Part shown: one piece after another, positions 1-5,018 of the stretch
How the letters are laid out: each line of letters starts with the position of its first letter
How positions within the stretch are numbered: the stretch's first letter is position 1
Assembly (NCBI GenBank): GCA_003545125.1
Contig: DQCI01000187.1
Coordinates: 1 to 5,018, forward strand
DNA from: Paracoccaceae bacterium
GTDB taxonomy: Bacteria; Pseudomonadota; Alphaproteobacteria; Rhodobacterales; Rhodobacteraceae
DNA length: 5,018 bases
Direction of reading: 5' to 3'
Program-made: the position numbers and the translations under genes
The notes under the pieces: model-generated
Seen by the model: the letters and a program-made list of their open reading frames with translations, nothing else
Databases searched by the model: none
What the model was told of the DNA's origin: nothing

Positions 1-62
1 TCGGCGCGCACCTGTCGGCCGCCTACCGCAGCAAGGCGGACAGAAACGCGCTTCTCAGCCAT
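1..62 (-). CDS. Tail tape measure protein, N-terminal fragment
   Basis: Only the first 20 codons and two bases of the next one lie in the window; the gene runs off the left edge. The peptide begins MAEKRVSVRLAAVGGRQVRA, which resembles the start of lambda-family tape measure proteins in Rhodobacterales prophages as I recall them. Tape measure proteins set tail length and later help deliver DNA through the host envelope. The ATG (62-60) lies inside the end of the chaperone GT frame, in the arrangement ATGGCTGA, so the two genes overlap by 8 bases and are probably translationally coupled. No strong Shine-Dalgarno sequence is visible; a GGA lies about 8 bases upstream. Position supports the call, because in lambda-like phages the tape measure gene directly follows G/GT. 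The fragment is too short to exclude another tail protein by sequence alone. Confidence 0.65.
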   Translation of the reverse strand, partial: MAEKRVSVRLAAVGGRQVRA

Positions 63-719
63 TGGAATGATCCATCTGTTCGTTGAGTTTGGCGACCATC
101 ACCGCTTCGATGACGGGCAACAGTTCAGCTGCTGCGGCAGGTGGCACGCCGAGTGCATCGGCCAGCGCCAGCGCCGCCGACATATCCCAGCCGATCACCG
201 CACCGGTCAGTACGCGGAGCTGACCGCCGAGGCGACCGACGAGGTCCCAGACCTGCCAGCCTTCGAATGTGGTGGGTCGGTTCAGCCGCGCCGGGCAGTC
301 TTGGCAGGCTTGCGCGCAGGCTTGGCAGTATCGATCGCCCCCGCCGAAGGACCACTCGGCGAGGGCGCGGAGGCGTTTTTTTCCTGTTCCAGCAGCAGGC
401 CCTTGGACACGTAGGTCAGCTGGAAAGCCTCGAAGATCGGCCAGATGTCCAGGAGCGCGTCGATGGCCTCCGGGCCGGGTTCGATAGGCTTGCCGTCCGC
501 GTCGCCGATGCCCTCCCAAGTGAGAACTGCCCGGCGCGCCAGCGCCTTGGCGAAGGCAACAGCGCGTTCCTCGTCGGAAGCATCCTCAGGAACCGCCTCG
601 ACGGCCGGATCGCTCCGCGTTGCAACCATCAGGGCCGTGGTCAGTGGGCGCAGCTCCGCCCGCACACCTGGCACGAGATCATGCCAGCGCGGCGTGTTCG
701 TAAGATCGAGAGTCAGCAT
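55..719 (-). CDS. Tail assembly chaperone GT, -1 frameshift fusion (221 aa)
   Basis: This is the proposed long product made when ribosomes slip back one base at A AAA AAC (381-375). It joins residues 1-113 of the G protein, then Lys-Lys, to 106 residues read in the -1 frame from base 375 to the TGA at 57-55. In lambda, gpG and gpGT hold the tape measure protein soluble, and the T part recruits tail tube subunits. The T-like part has a CxxCx3CxxC cluster (fusion residues 132, 135, 139, 142) that could bind zinc. A helical, Ala/Leu-rich C-terminal stretch follows, ending near KLNEQMDHSNG. The -1 frame has no convincing start of its own downstream of the G overlap, which favours frameshifting over a separate gene. 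It lies exactly between tail tube and tape measure, as expected for GT. The alternative is an independently initiated small protein from a GTG near 519, but most of that would be an out-of-frame shadow of G. Confidence 0.75.
282..719 (-). CDS. Tail assembly chaperone G (145 aa)
   Basis: This is the zero-frame product between the tail tube and tape measure genes, the position of lambda G. Its role would be to coat and protect the tape measure protein during tail assembly in the cytoplasm. The start is ATG at 719-717, which shares one base with the tail tube stop (TGATG). A longer reading that adds 13 residues upstream lies entirely inside the tail tube gene and is less likely. Residues 1-112 look like a folded, mainly helical domain (for example LTWEGIGDAD and IDALLDIWPIFEAFQLTYV). 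The last 30 residues after E113-K114-N115 are low-complexity Ala/Pro/Ser/Lys/Arg, typical of the short tail left when frameshifting does not occur. I assign it by context and architecture, since gpG-like proteins share little sequence. Confidence 0.7.
   Translation of the reverse strand: MLTLDLTNTPRWHDLVPGVRAELRPLTTALMVATRSDPAVEAVPEDASDEERAVAFAKALARRAVLTWEGIGDADGKPIEPGPEAIDALLDIWPIFEAFQLTYVSKGLLLEQEKNASAPSPSGPSAGAIDTAKPARKPAKTARRG
336..381 (-). promoter_or_regulatory. Programmed -1 ribosomal frameshift signal
   Basis: On the minus strand the G frame reads GAA AAA AAC, giving the slippery heptamer A AAA AAC at 381-375, which fits X XXY YYZ. After a 7-nt spacer (374-368) comes a perfect 12-bp stem: CGCCCTCGCCGA (367-356) pairs with TCGGCGGGGGCG (347-336), with one T-G wobble and an 8-nt loop (355-348). 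Slippery site, spacer and stem all match a standard frameshift stimulator. Slipping lets ribosomes bypass the G stop at 284-282 and make GT. No pairing partner for the loop that would form a pseudoknot was evident by eye. Confidence 0.8.
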
Positions 720-1657
720 CAGTATACCTCGATGTCGTTGATAAGGGTGGCGGTGCACATCCGGCCGACCGTGCTGTCGCGCGCGGCCTGCCAGTCAAAG
801 GTGGCCTGCACACCCTGCGGTCCCGAAATCTCGATCCGGGGGCGCGGCAGGTAGACGGCGTGCACGGTGAAAGTGAAGCTCACGCCAGACGGCAGCACAT
901 AGGCAAACTCGAGTTCGCAGGGATCGCCATTGATTGCCTGTGTCACAAGCGTCTGGTCGGCGAAACGGACCTCGATGGAGCCGGTCAGCGCGGCGATGGA
1001 CGGGTCCGCACCGTCGATGCGGCCGTCCGACCGGATGGTTTCAATCCGGTCGAGATTGTTGGCATAGGTGATGTCAGCCGAGACCACATTCCCGAGGGCT
1101 GAGCCGTTCCGCGTGATCGCCCCGTTGAAATGGCCGAAGCGCTTCAGTTCCAGCGCGGCAGGCGTGCCTGCGCTGGTCGTCGTGCCTACCGTTTCGCCCT
1201 GCGCCACCAGCCGTGCCGTCGCGGTCAAAAGGCCAGATCGCTGCATTTGCCAGTTGATCTGGTCGAGCACGCAGCCTGAATACATCGCAAAACGCGGCAC
1301 CTCTGGCATGCCGGTCTCGATGGACATGCTTGGCAGCGTCCAGGACCCCGACTCGAATTCATGGGTCCAGGGGCCGGTGCCGGTCGTGGTCGGGTCGCCA
1401 AAGGCTGCCTTCAGCCAAAACCCGAAGGCCTCGGCGTCGAGCGGCACCACGACATCGCCATCCGCCGTCACTGCATCCTTGATCGGGGCCAGCGGATCGC
1501 GCCCATAGCCCAGCAGTTCGGAGTTCAGCAGCGGCTGCTCCGCGCCAAGCGAGGTGCTGGCGAAGGGCATCTTGGTGAAGCCGCCCACAGGGGGCGTTCC
1601 ATAGGTCGTCTCGAACGCAAGCGCCATCTGCGCCCGCGCCCCTTGGGCTCGTGCCAT
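719..1657 (-). CDS. Phage tail tube protein (312 aa)
   Basis: This is the major structural protein of the non-contractile tail; it polymerises into the tube through which DNA passes. The sequence fits the Phage_tube_2 type found in alphaproteobacterial prophages. The N-terminal region contains MALAFETTYGTPPVGGF and a long segment on the theme of 'LLGYGRDPLAPIKD'. Repeated beta-rich stretches follow, such as VVVPLDAEAFGFWLKAAFG near residues 69-87 and FTFTVHAVYLPRPRIEISG in the last 60 residues. About 310 residues is the expected size. The ATG at 1657-1655 is supported by a strong Shine-Dalgarno sequence five bases upstream. The stop shares one base with the start of the G chaperone gene, so the two are coupled. 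The gene is intact with no frameshift. Confidence 0.85.
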   Translation of the reverse strand: MARAQGARAQMALAFETTYGTPPVGGFTKMPFASTSLGAEQPLLNSELLGYGRDPLAPIKDAVTADGDVVVPLDAEAFGFWLKAAFGDPTTTGTGPWTHEFESGSWTLPSMSIETGMPEVPRFAMYSGCVLDQINWQMQRSGLLTATARLVAQGETVGTTTSAGTPAALELKRFGHFNGAITRNGSALGNVVSADITYANNLDRIETIRSDGRIDGADPSIAALTGSIEVRFADQTLVTQAINGDPCELEFAYVLPSGVSFTFTVHAVYLPRPRIEISGPQGVQATFDWQAARDSTVGRMCTATLINDIEVY

Positions 1658-1662
1658 GTTTC

Positions 1663-1669
1663 TCTCCTT
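1663..1669 (-). promoter_or_regulatory. Strong ribosome binding site of the tail tube gene
   Basis: The minus strand reads AAGGAGA here, five bases before the ATG at 1657. It is the best Shine-Dalgarno match among the phage genes and fits the large number of tube subunits needed per virion. It also fixes the start choice for the tube gene. The short gap from the preceding stop (1684-1682) to this start holds nothing else recognisable. Confidence 0.85.
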
Positions 1670-1681
1670 GGATTGTCGAGG

Positions 1682-2101
1682 TCAGGCCAGCGGGTCGGCC
1701 GTTGAATAATGCAGCGCCACCGGGATCACGGCAGCCTTCAAGCTGGCCGCGCCCTCAACCGGCAGATCGACCGGCCGTGGGGCTTCCGCATCGGCCCAGT
1801 CACAAAGGCCGCCCAGCGTGCGGTCGGCGGCGATGGCCGTGCCGATGCTGGCGGTCAGCGTGTCGAAGGCGGCGTCACGGGCGGTACCTTGAACGACCGC
1901 TTCGATCTCGGCACGGTGCTGGTAGTGATAGCGCAGCGGCGACAGCGTGACCTCGGGCTCGCCCGGTTCGCCGTCGCGCAGGATCAGCAGGCCATCGGCT
2001 GGAACGCGTTCAGGCGGCACCTCGCCGCGCAGAGCGGTGGCGGGCAACGTCGAGAGCAGCGCGTGCAGCGCGGTGAGGATGGTTTCACGAGGGGTGGGCA
2101 T
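1682..2101 (-). CDS. Tail terminator protein, gpU-like (139 aa)
   Basis: I recognise the type as a small Rhodobacterales prophage protein often labelled 'acyl-CoA transferase'. That label is probably wrong: size and position between head-completion and tail tube genes match the lambda gpU tail terminator, which caps the tail and stops tube growth. Visible features are an N-terminal helix (PTPRETILTALHALLSTLP), a strand pattern around ADGLLILRDGEPGEPEVTLSP (residues 35-55), and a C-terminal strand KAAVIPVALHYSTADPLA. No enzyme motif is visible. I chose ATG at 2101-2099; an extension from TTG at 2155 would add 18 residues that do not look phage-like. The sequence before the ATG (CTGAAACGAAAAAG) has no good Shine-Dalgarno match. 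This is odd here, where most neighbours are coupled by overlaps, and may result from the plus-strand gene having been inserted just upstream. Confidence 0.7.
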   Translation of the reverse strand: MPTPRETILTALHALLSTLPATALRGEVPPERVPADGLLILRDGEPGEPEVTLSPLRYHYQHRAEIEAVVQGTARDAAFDTLTASIGTAIAADRTLGGLCDWADAEAPRPVDLPVEGAASLKAAVIPVALHYSTADPLA

Positions 2102-2154
2102 CTTTTTCGTTTCAGCTAAGGTGTCAGAAACAAAACCAATTTCATGAGACGACA
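2102..2154 (+). promoter_or_regulatory. AT-rich divergent gap, probable promoter region of the PLD-like gene
   Basis: These 53 bases separate the divergent starts of the tail terminator and the PLD-like gene. By hand count they are about 38% GC, far below either neighbour, which is typical of a promoter-bearing gap. I find no convincing -35/-10 pair. A small inverted repeat GTTTC...GAAAC (2109-2113 and 2127-2131) could be an operator but is too short to claim. GAGA at 2146-2149, five bases before the ATG at 2155, is a weak candidate ribosome binding site. The promoter assignment is inferred from the gene's isolation on its strand. Confidence 0.35.
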
Positions 2155-3501
2155 ATGCAACTGATGATGGGCGGCATAAACGGGAACTACCTCACCAACA
2201 TCACGTTGAATGCGGCAGCAGAAACACAAGAGGTTCTGGCAGCGGTCGCTTACTCGACCGAAATGGACCTGTTGTTTGACTGGTGTTGGAATAATGGCAT
2301 CCCTCTAAAGTACTACGGTCGCCTCGATGAAGGCGTGGCTGTCAAACCATCGATTCTCTCAACGTTCCTTGCTCGAAAATCAGCACGTTTTCAGTGCCGC
2401 CTCGTTCAGCATCACCATGCAAAGGTTATCTGGTGGCGCGAGTACGGGCTCTACATCGGCTCTGCGAACCTCACGGCGAGCGCTTGGTACAAGAACGTTG
2501 AGGTCGGCTGTTTCTTTCCGGAAGCTGAGATCACCGACGACATGGCGGGAGACATCCTTGAACTGTTCGATGTGCTCGACCGGAACTCAACCCCACTGAC
2601 AGACGAGTTGTTGGCGATGATGGAGAAGCGCGCGAAACAGATAGCGAACTCGAAGCCGCCTTCCGACGAATTTTGGAACAGCCCCAGTTTCAACAAGTGG
2701 TCAGGCCTCGTTCAGACAGGAAAGAAGAAGGCAACAGATCGCCGACGCGAGTCATTCCTTGAAGAATGGCATTCAACGCTGCAGCAACTTCGCGATATTG
2801 GCTCCTTGGTCAGCAAGCCTGAGAACAGGCCCGCTTGGATTAATCCCGACGCCCCTGCGGGTGCTCAGGGCGATCAGTTTCTCCACGCACATTATTACCA
2901 GCGCACCATCGAAGGAGGCAGAACCCATTACGCGGAGCATTTCGAGCGAAATAAGCAGGCCCCCGACGTCGCACGCGATGAAGCCATCAACTGGTGGCGT
3001 AGCCTGTCCAAGGCCCCATCCGAAGAGGACGTGATGTTGAACTCTACCGCACCGATGCTGCGCGCCGCGCTCACGGCAGAAGCTATCGACGAGATGGGCT
3101 ATGACGACTTCCGCGAGATCTGCATGGGCATACATTCCATCAAAGATTACGCTCGCCGAGTGGCCAACAAATCTGTTGGCCTCCGAGAAGATGGCACGAA
3201 GTACAAGATACCTGAAAAGGTAGATGCGCTTTCGAAGCGAATATGGAACGATAAGTCTTCAGGGGGCCACGGCTTGAAAGAGCTCCTGAGGTTCATTCTT
3301 TATGGCGGGCCGGAAGCCCAGCTGCCGGAGCGGCTCTGGACCGCCGTTCATGATCCAAAGTGGAAAATCGAAGGGCTAGGGGTCAGCGCCCTAGGTGAAC
3401 TCGTCGGTTGGGCACTGCCTGATCGCTTTCCTCCAAGGAACGGACGGACGTCGAAGTCTCTCAAATCGTTGGGCTATGACGTCACGGTCCACGTCGGATA
3501 A
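2155..3501 (+). CDS. PLD-family nuclease-like protein, cargo gene in the prophage (448 aa)
   Basis: The N-terminal third has a phospholipase D superfamily fold signature. A strand AAVAYST (29-35) is followed by a helix and strand (IPLKYYGRLD), then H88-A-K90 and, at the canonical spacing, G102-S103-A-N105, with N114 and E116 as in related nucleases. The usual Asp of the HKD motif is Arg (R95). Only one motif is present, so by analogy with Nuc and BfiI two subunits would build one active site. Residues 150-300 are mainly helical and charged and I do not recognise them. Near the C-terminus IEGLGVSALGELVGWALPDR (405-424) resembles a helix-hairpin-helix DNA-binding element, followed by RNGRTSKSLKSLGYDV. 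No signal peptide or membrane segment is seen, so it is probably cytoplasmic. It is on the opposite strand to all neighbours and has lower GC (48-52% in sampled lines against 67-72%), so it was probably acquired separately. A defence or superinfection-exclusion nuclease is the best guess; the substrate is unknown. Confidence 0.75.
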   Translation: MQLMMGGINGNYLTNITLNAAAETQEVLAAVAYSTEMDLLFDWCWNNGIPLKYYGRLDEGVAVKPSILSTFLARKSARFQCRLVQHHHAKVIWWREYGLYIGSANLTASAWYKNVEVGCFFPEAEITDDMAGDILELFDVLDRNSTPLTDELLAMMEKRAKQIANSKPPSDEFWNSPSFNKWSGLVQTGKKKATDRRRESFLEEWHSTLQQLRDIGSLVSKPENRPAWINPDAPAGAQGDQFLHAHYYQRTIEGGRTHYAEHFERNKQAPDVARDEAINWWRSLSKAPSEEDVMLNSTAPMLRAALTAEAIDEMGYDDFREICMGIHSIKDYARRVANKSVGLREDGTKYKIPEKVDALSKRIWNDKSSGGHGLKELLRFILYGGPEAQLPERLWTAVHDPKWKIEGLGVSALGELVGWALPDRFPPRNGRTSKSLKSLGYDVTVHVG

Positions 3502-4134
3502 CTACCTTAGTTTGGTCTCCACCCAGTTCGCTACGATCAGCCCCGGCACACTGTCGAGCGCACGTTCGGCGTCCCGGTCGAGGTTCAGCCGCTTCGGCAG
3601 CTTGACCTGCGGCACCAGCAGGAAGATCGGCGCGGTGACCTTGCCGCGCCCGGTCTTCGATCGTGACACCACCGCTTGGCCCTTGGTATTCAGCCGCCCC
3701 TCCGCCACCAGCAGGCTCGGGCCCGTGCGGCGATAGACAAACCGCAATCGCAGACCACGCCGCCGTTCCCATTCACCGGGGGTGATACGGCCACCTCGCA
3801 GACCGCGCCCGGCAGCGGGCAGCGGGATTGCCAGCCAGAACCCGTCCTTCGAGCGGATCAGCGGGCCGGTGTCGTGCGCGCCGACGATGACCGGGGCCTT
3901 GGACCAGACAAGGGCCGCCGCATCGAGGCTGTCGCCCGACTGCGGGAAGTTCTGGTTGCGGATTGAGTTCGCGAGCCGTCGCCCAAGCCCCGCGCCAGTG
4001 ATCTGGGTGCGCCAGACAGTCTTGAGCCCGGTCCCGGCCTCGCGCATGGCGGCGGTCACCGCGCGCTCGCCCGCCGCGACCTCGGCTGCCATCATGGCCA
4101 CAATGTCGGGATCGATGTTGAGCTTGAGCTTCAC
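3502..4134 (-). CDS. DUF6441-type head-tail/tail completion protein (210 aa)
   Basis: I recognise this as a conserved protein of Rhodobacterales prophages, to my recollection DUF6441, with no established biochemical role. Its place between the head-tail joining protein and the tail terminator matches lambda gpZ, a tail completion protein, so a part in tail maturation or joining is inferred. It begins with a helical region (MKLKLNIDPDIVAMMAAEVA, through about residue 60). A segment with LVWSKAPVIVGAHDTGPLI and FWLAIPLPAAGRGLRGGRI (75-117) follows, then a basic Arg-rich stretch (EWERRRGLRLRFVYRR) and PIFLLVPQVKLPKRL near residue 170. The start is GTG (4134-4132), overlapping the upstream stop as GTGA. 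The C-terminus looks complete. Its stop (3504-3502) directly abuts the stop of the convergent PLD-like gene, leaving no room for a terminator. Confidence 0.7.
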   Translation of the reverse strand: MKLKLNIDPDIVAMMAAEVAAGERAVTAAMREAGTGLKTVWRTQITGAGLGRRLANSIRNQNFPQSGDSLDAAALVWSKAPVIVGAHDTGPLIRSKDGFWLAIPLPAAGRGLRGGRITPGEWERRRGLRLRFVYRRTGPSLLVAEGRLNTKGQAVVSRSKTGRGKVTAPIFLLVPQVKLPKRLNLDRDAERALDSVPGLIVANWVETKLR

Positions 4135-4442
4135 GCGGGCCTCAGATCAACGGTCCAGACCAGCCGCTCACGGTCGCGGACGGGCTCACCCTGAATGAGG
4201 AAGGCGTCGCCGTCCATTTCCAGGCGGTCGCCCGGACGCGGGGCCGGAACCTCGGCAACGCGCAGGTCGACCCGGGTCGTTTCCGACCAAAGCCGTGCGT
4301 CGCCGAAGTCGCTAATTGCATCCGCCTGCCGCGAGACGACGCGCACCAGCATGGGCGCACCGCCGTCGGAGGTGTAGATCGCCTCTCGCCCGATGTTCGG
4401 GTCGGTGAACAACAAGTCGACAGCGGCGGCAAAAGCGGTCAT
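4131..4442 (-). CDS. Head-tail joining protein, FII-like (103 aa)
   Basis: This is a small protein immediately after the major capsid gene, where lambda carries FII, the protein joining filled heads to tails. The sequence starts MTAFAAAVDLLFTDPNIGRE and contains a beta-rich middle (APMLVRVVSRQADAI, then RVDLRVAEVPAPRPGDRLEM). It ends FLIQGEPVRDRERLVWTVDL plus RPA, consistent with the small beta-barrel expected for FII-like proteins. The chosen ATG (4442-4440) shares one base with the capsid stop (TGATG). A reading that starts 27 codons further upstream would lie wholly in the capsid gene and is unlikely. The stop overlaps the GTG of the next gene by four bases. Function is assigned by size, position and general resemblance; there is no diagnostic motif. 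Confidence 0.65.
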   Translation of the reverse strand: MTAFAAAVDLLFTDPNIGREAIYTSDGGAPMLVRVVSRQADAISDFGDARLWSETTRVDLRVAEVPAPRPGDRLEMDGDAFLIQGEPVRDRERLVWTVDLRPA

Positions 4443-5018
4443 CAGGTTCGCCGTGCCGAGCGCAGAACCTGCGGCCGGGTGCAGATCGGCAGCGGATTGC
4501 TCTCGATCTCGAGCCGCACCCATTCGTCACGGTCCCGATCTGGGATCGTGCGGGCGTAGAGCGGCAGTCCCAGAGTATTGACCGTCTCGAACGTGTCCGC
4601 AGGGGCATGGTAGATCTCAAAGAGGCCCTCGACCCCTTCGGGATAGAAGAAGGCCTTATCGGTCGGCACACCAAAGCCCGCCCCACCTCGATAGCGACGG
4701 AAGGTGATGCCACCAAAGCTGACCTCGTCGGCGACGCGGCCGCGCAGATCGGCGGCAGCGGCGGTGTTGAGATAGGTTTCGCGCACCTCCTTGTGGGCAA
4801 TGAGATCGGCGAAGAAGGCCGAGCCACATTCCGCGCGGACCTGCACGGCCCCGGCCGCGAGCCCGCCCATGCTGTCCTCGACGCTTTCGATCAGCGCCTG
4901 GCAGCGTTTGCGCAGCGCGCCGGAACCCGGGGTCGCGTTGTCGAGATCGAAGTCGACCTCGGTGGCGGGCGTGATGCCGAACTCGGTGAAGTAATTGATC
5001 ACCGTGGCGCTGTCCTTG
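4442..5018 (-). CDS. Major capsid protein, lambda gpE family, C-terminal part
   Basis: The last 191 codons are visible and the gene continues beyond the right edge. The GTG at 5002 is an internal Val, since the frame stays open upstream (KDSAT before VINYFTEFG). Proteins of this family usually have about 340 residues, so over half is present. Family-typical features are a mid-region helix with ALRKRCQALIESVEDSMGG, the segment FGGITFRRYRGGAGFG, then a strand-rich stretch DKAFFYPEGVEGLFEIYHAP. It closes on the characteristic RLEIESNPLPICTRPQVLRS, like the 'S-x-PLPI-x-x-RP' end of gpE-type capsids. It forms the icosahedral shell. The stop (4444-4442) overlaps the start of the head-tail joining gene by one base, so the two are probably coupled. 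Confidence 0.85.
   Translation of the reverse strand, partial: KDSATVINYFTEFGITPATEVDFDLDNATPGSGALRKRCQALIESVEDSMGGLAAGAVQVRAECGSAFFADLIAHKEVRETYLNTAAAADLRGRVADEVSFGGITFRRYRGGAGFGVPTDKAFFYPEGVEGLFEIYHAPADTFETVNTLGLPLYARTIPDRDRDEWVRLEIESNPLPICTRPQVLRSARRT

Noticed and set aside
141..854. A long plus-strand open frame (237 codons) across the G/GT and tail tube genes
   Set aside because: Its product is Arg/Pro/Ser-rich with no domain character, typical of an antisense shadow in GC-rich coding DNA; the minus-strand genes explain the region.
1682..2101. Acyl-CoA transferase function for the 139-residue protein
   Set aside because: This label is common for similar proteins as I recall, but no enzyme motif is visible, and both size and position point to a tail terminator.
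2102..2155. TTG start at 2155 extending the tail terminator by 18 residues
   Set aside because: The extra residues come from the AT-rich gap and do not resemble phage sequence, no ribosome binding site precedes the TTG, and the ATG at 2101 gives the expected length.
2773..3135. A 120-codon minus-strand open frame inside the PLD-like gene
   Set aside because: It is fully antisense to a protein with clear family motifs, its translation shows no recognisable domain, and no ribosome binding site supports it.
3478..3495. GACGT...ACGTC inverted repeat at the end of the PLD-like gene as a possible terminator
   Set aside because: It has only five pairs with an eight-base loop, lies in coding sequence, and no T-run follows on either strand.
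4312..4827. A 171-codon minus-strand frame overlapping the capsid and head-tail genes
   Set aside because: It is a shadow frame: Arg/Ser/Pro-rich, no family resemblance, and both overlapping genes are well supported in other frames.

Overview
The window looks like the head-tail junction and early tail module of a siphovirus-type (lambda-like) prophage or phage from a GC-rich alphaproteobacterium, most likely Rhodobacterales. This rests on my recollection of protein families and gene order, not on a search. Seven tightly packed phage genes run leftward on the minus strand. One unrelated, lower-GC gene on the plus strand is wedged into the middle.

Reading right to left in the direction of transcription: the C-terminal part of a lambda gpE-type major capsid protein (4442-5018); a small head-tail joining protein (4131-4442); a DUF6441-type protein in the place of lambda gpZ (3502-4134); then the plus-strand interruption; a tail terminator, gpU-like and often labelled 'acyl-CoA transferase' in databases (1682-2101); the tail tube protein (719-1657); a tail assembly chaperone G (282-719) with a -1 frameshift extension GT (55-719); and the first 20 codons of the tape measure protein (1-62). 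Most junctions are 1 to 8 base stop/start overlaps, so the genes are probably translationally coupled. The tail tube gene has its own strong Shine-Dalgarno sequence.

The frameshift signal is unusually complete. A slippery heptamer A AAA AAC (381-375, minus strand) is followed by a 7-nt spacer and a 12-bp GC-rich hairpin (367-336). The -1 frame then runs 106 codons, with a CxxCx3CxxC motif, to a stop that overlaps the tape measure start.

The plus-strand gene (2155-3501, 448 aa) has a single phospholipase D/nuclease HxK...GSxN motif near the N-terminus and a probable helix-hairpin-helix-like element at the C-terminus. Sampled 60-base lines are 48-52% GC inside it against 67-72% in flanking phage genes. 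Its stop codon abuts the stop of the DUF6441 gene with no bases between, and a 53-bp AT-rich gap separates its start from the tail terminator start. It looks like a 'moron' cargo gene, plausibly a nuclease used in defence or superinfection exclusion, embedded antisense in a late operon. Late transcription must pass through it in antisense to reach the tail genes.
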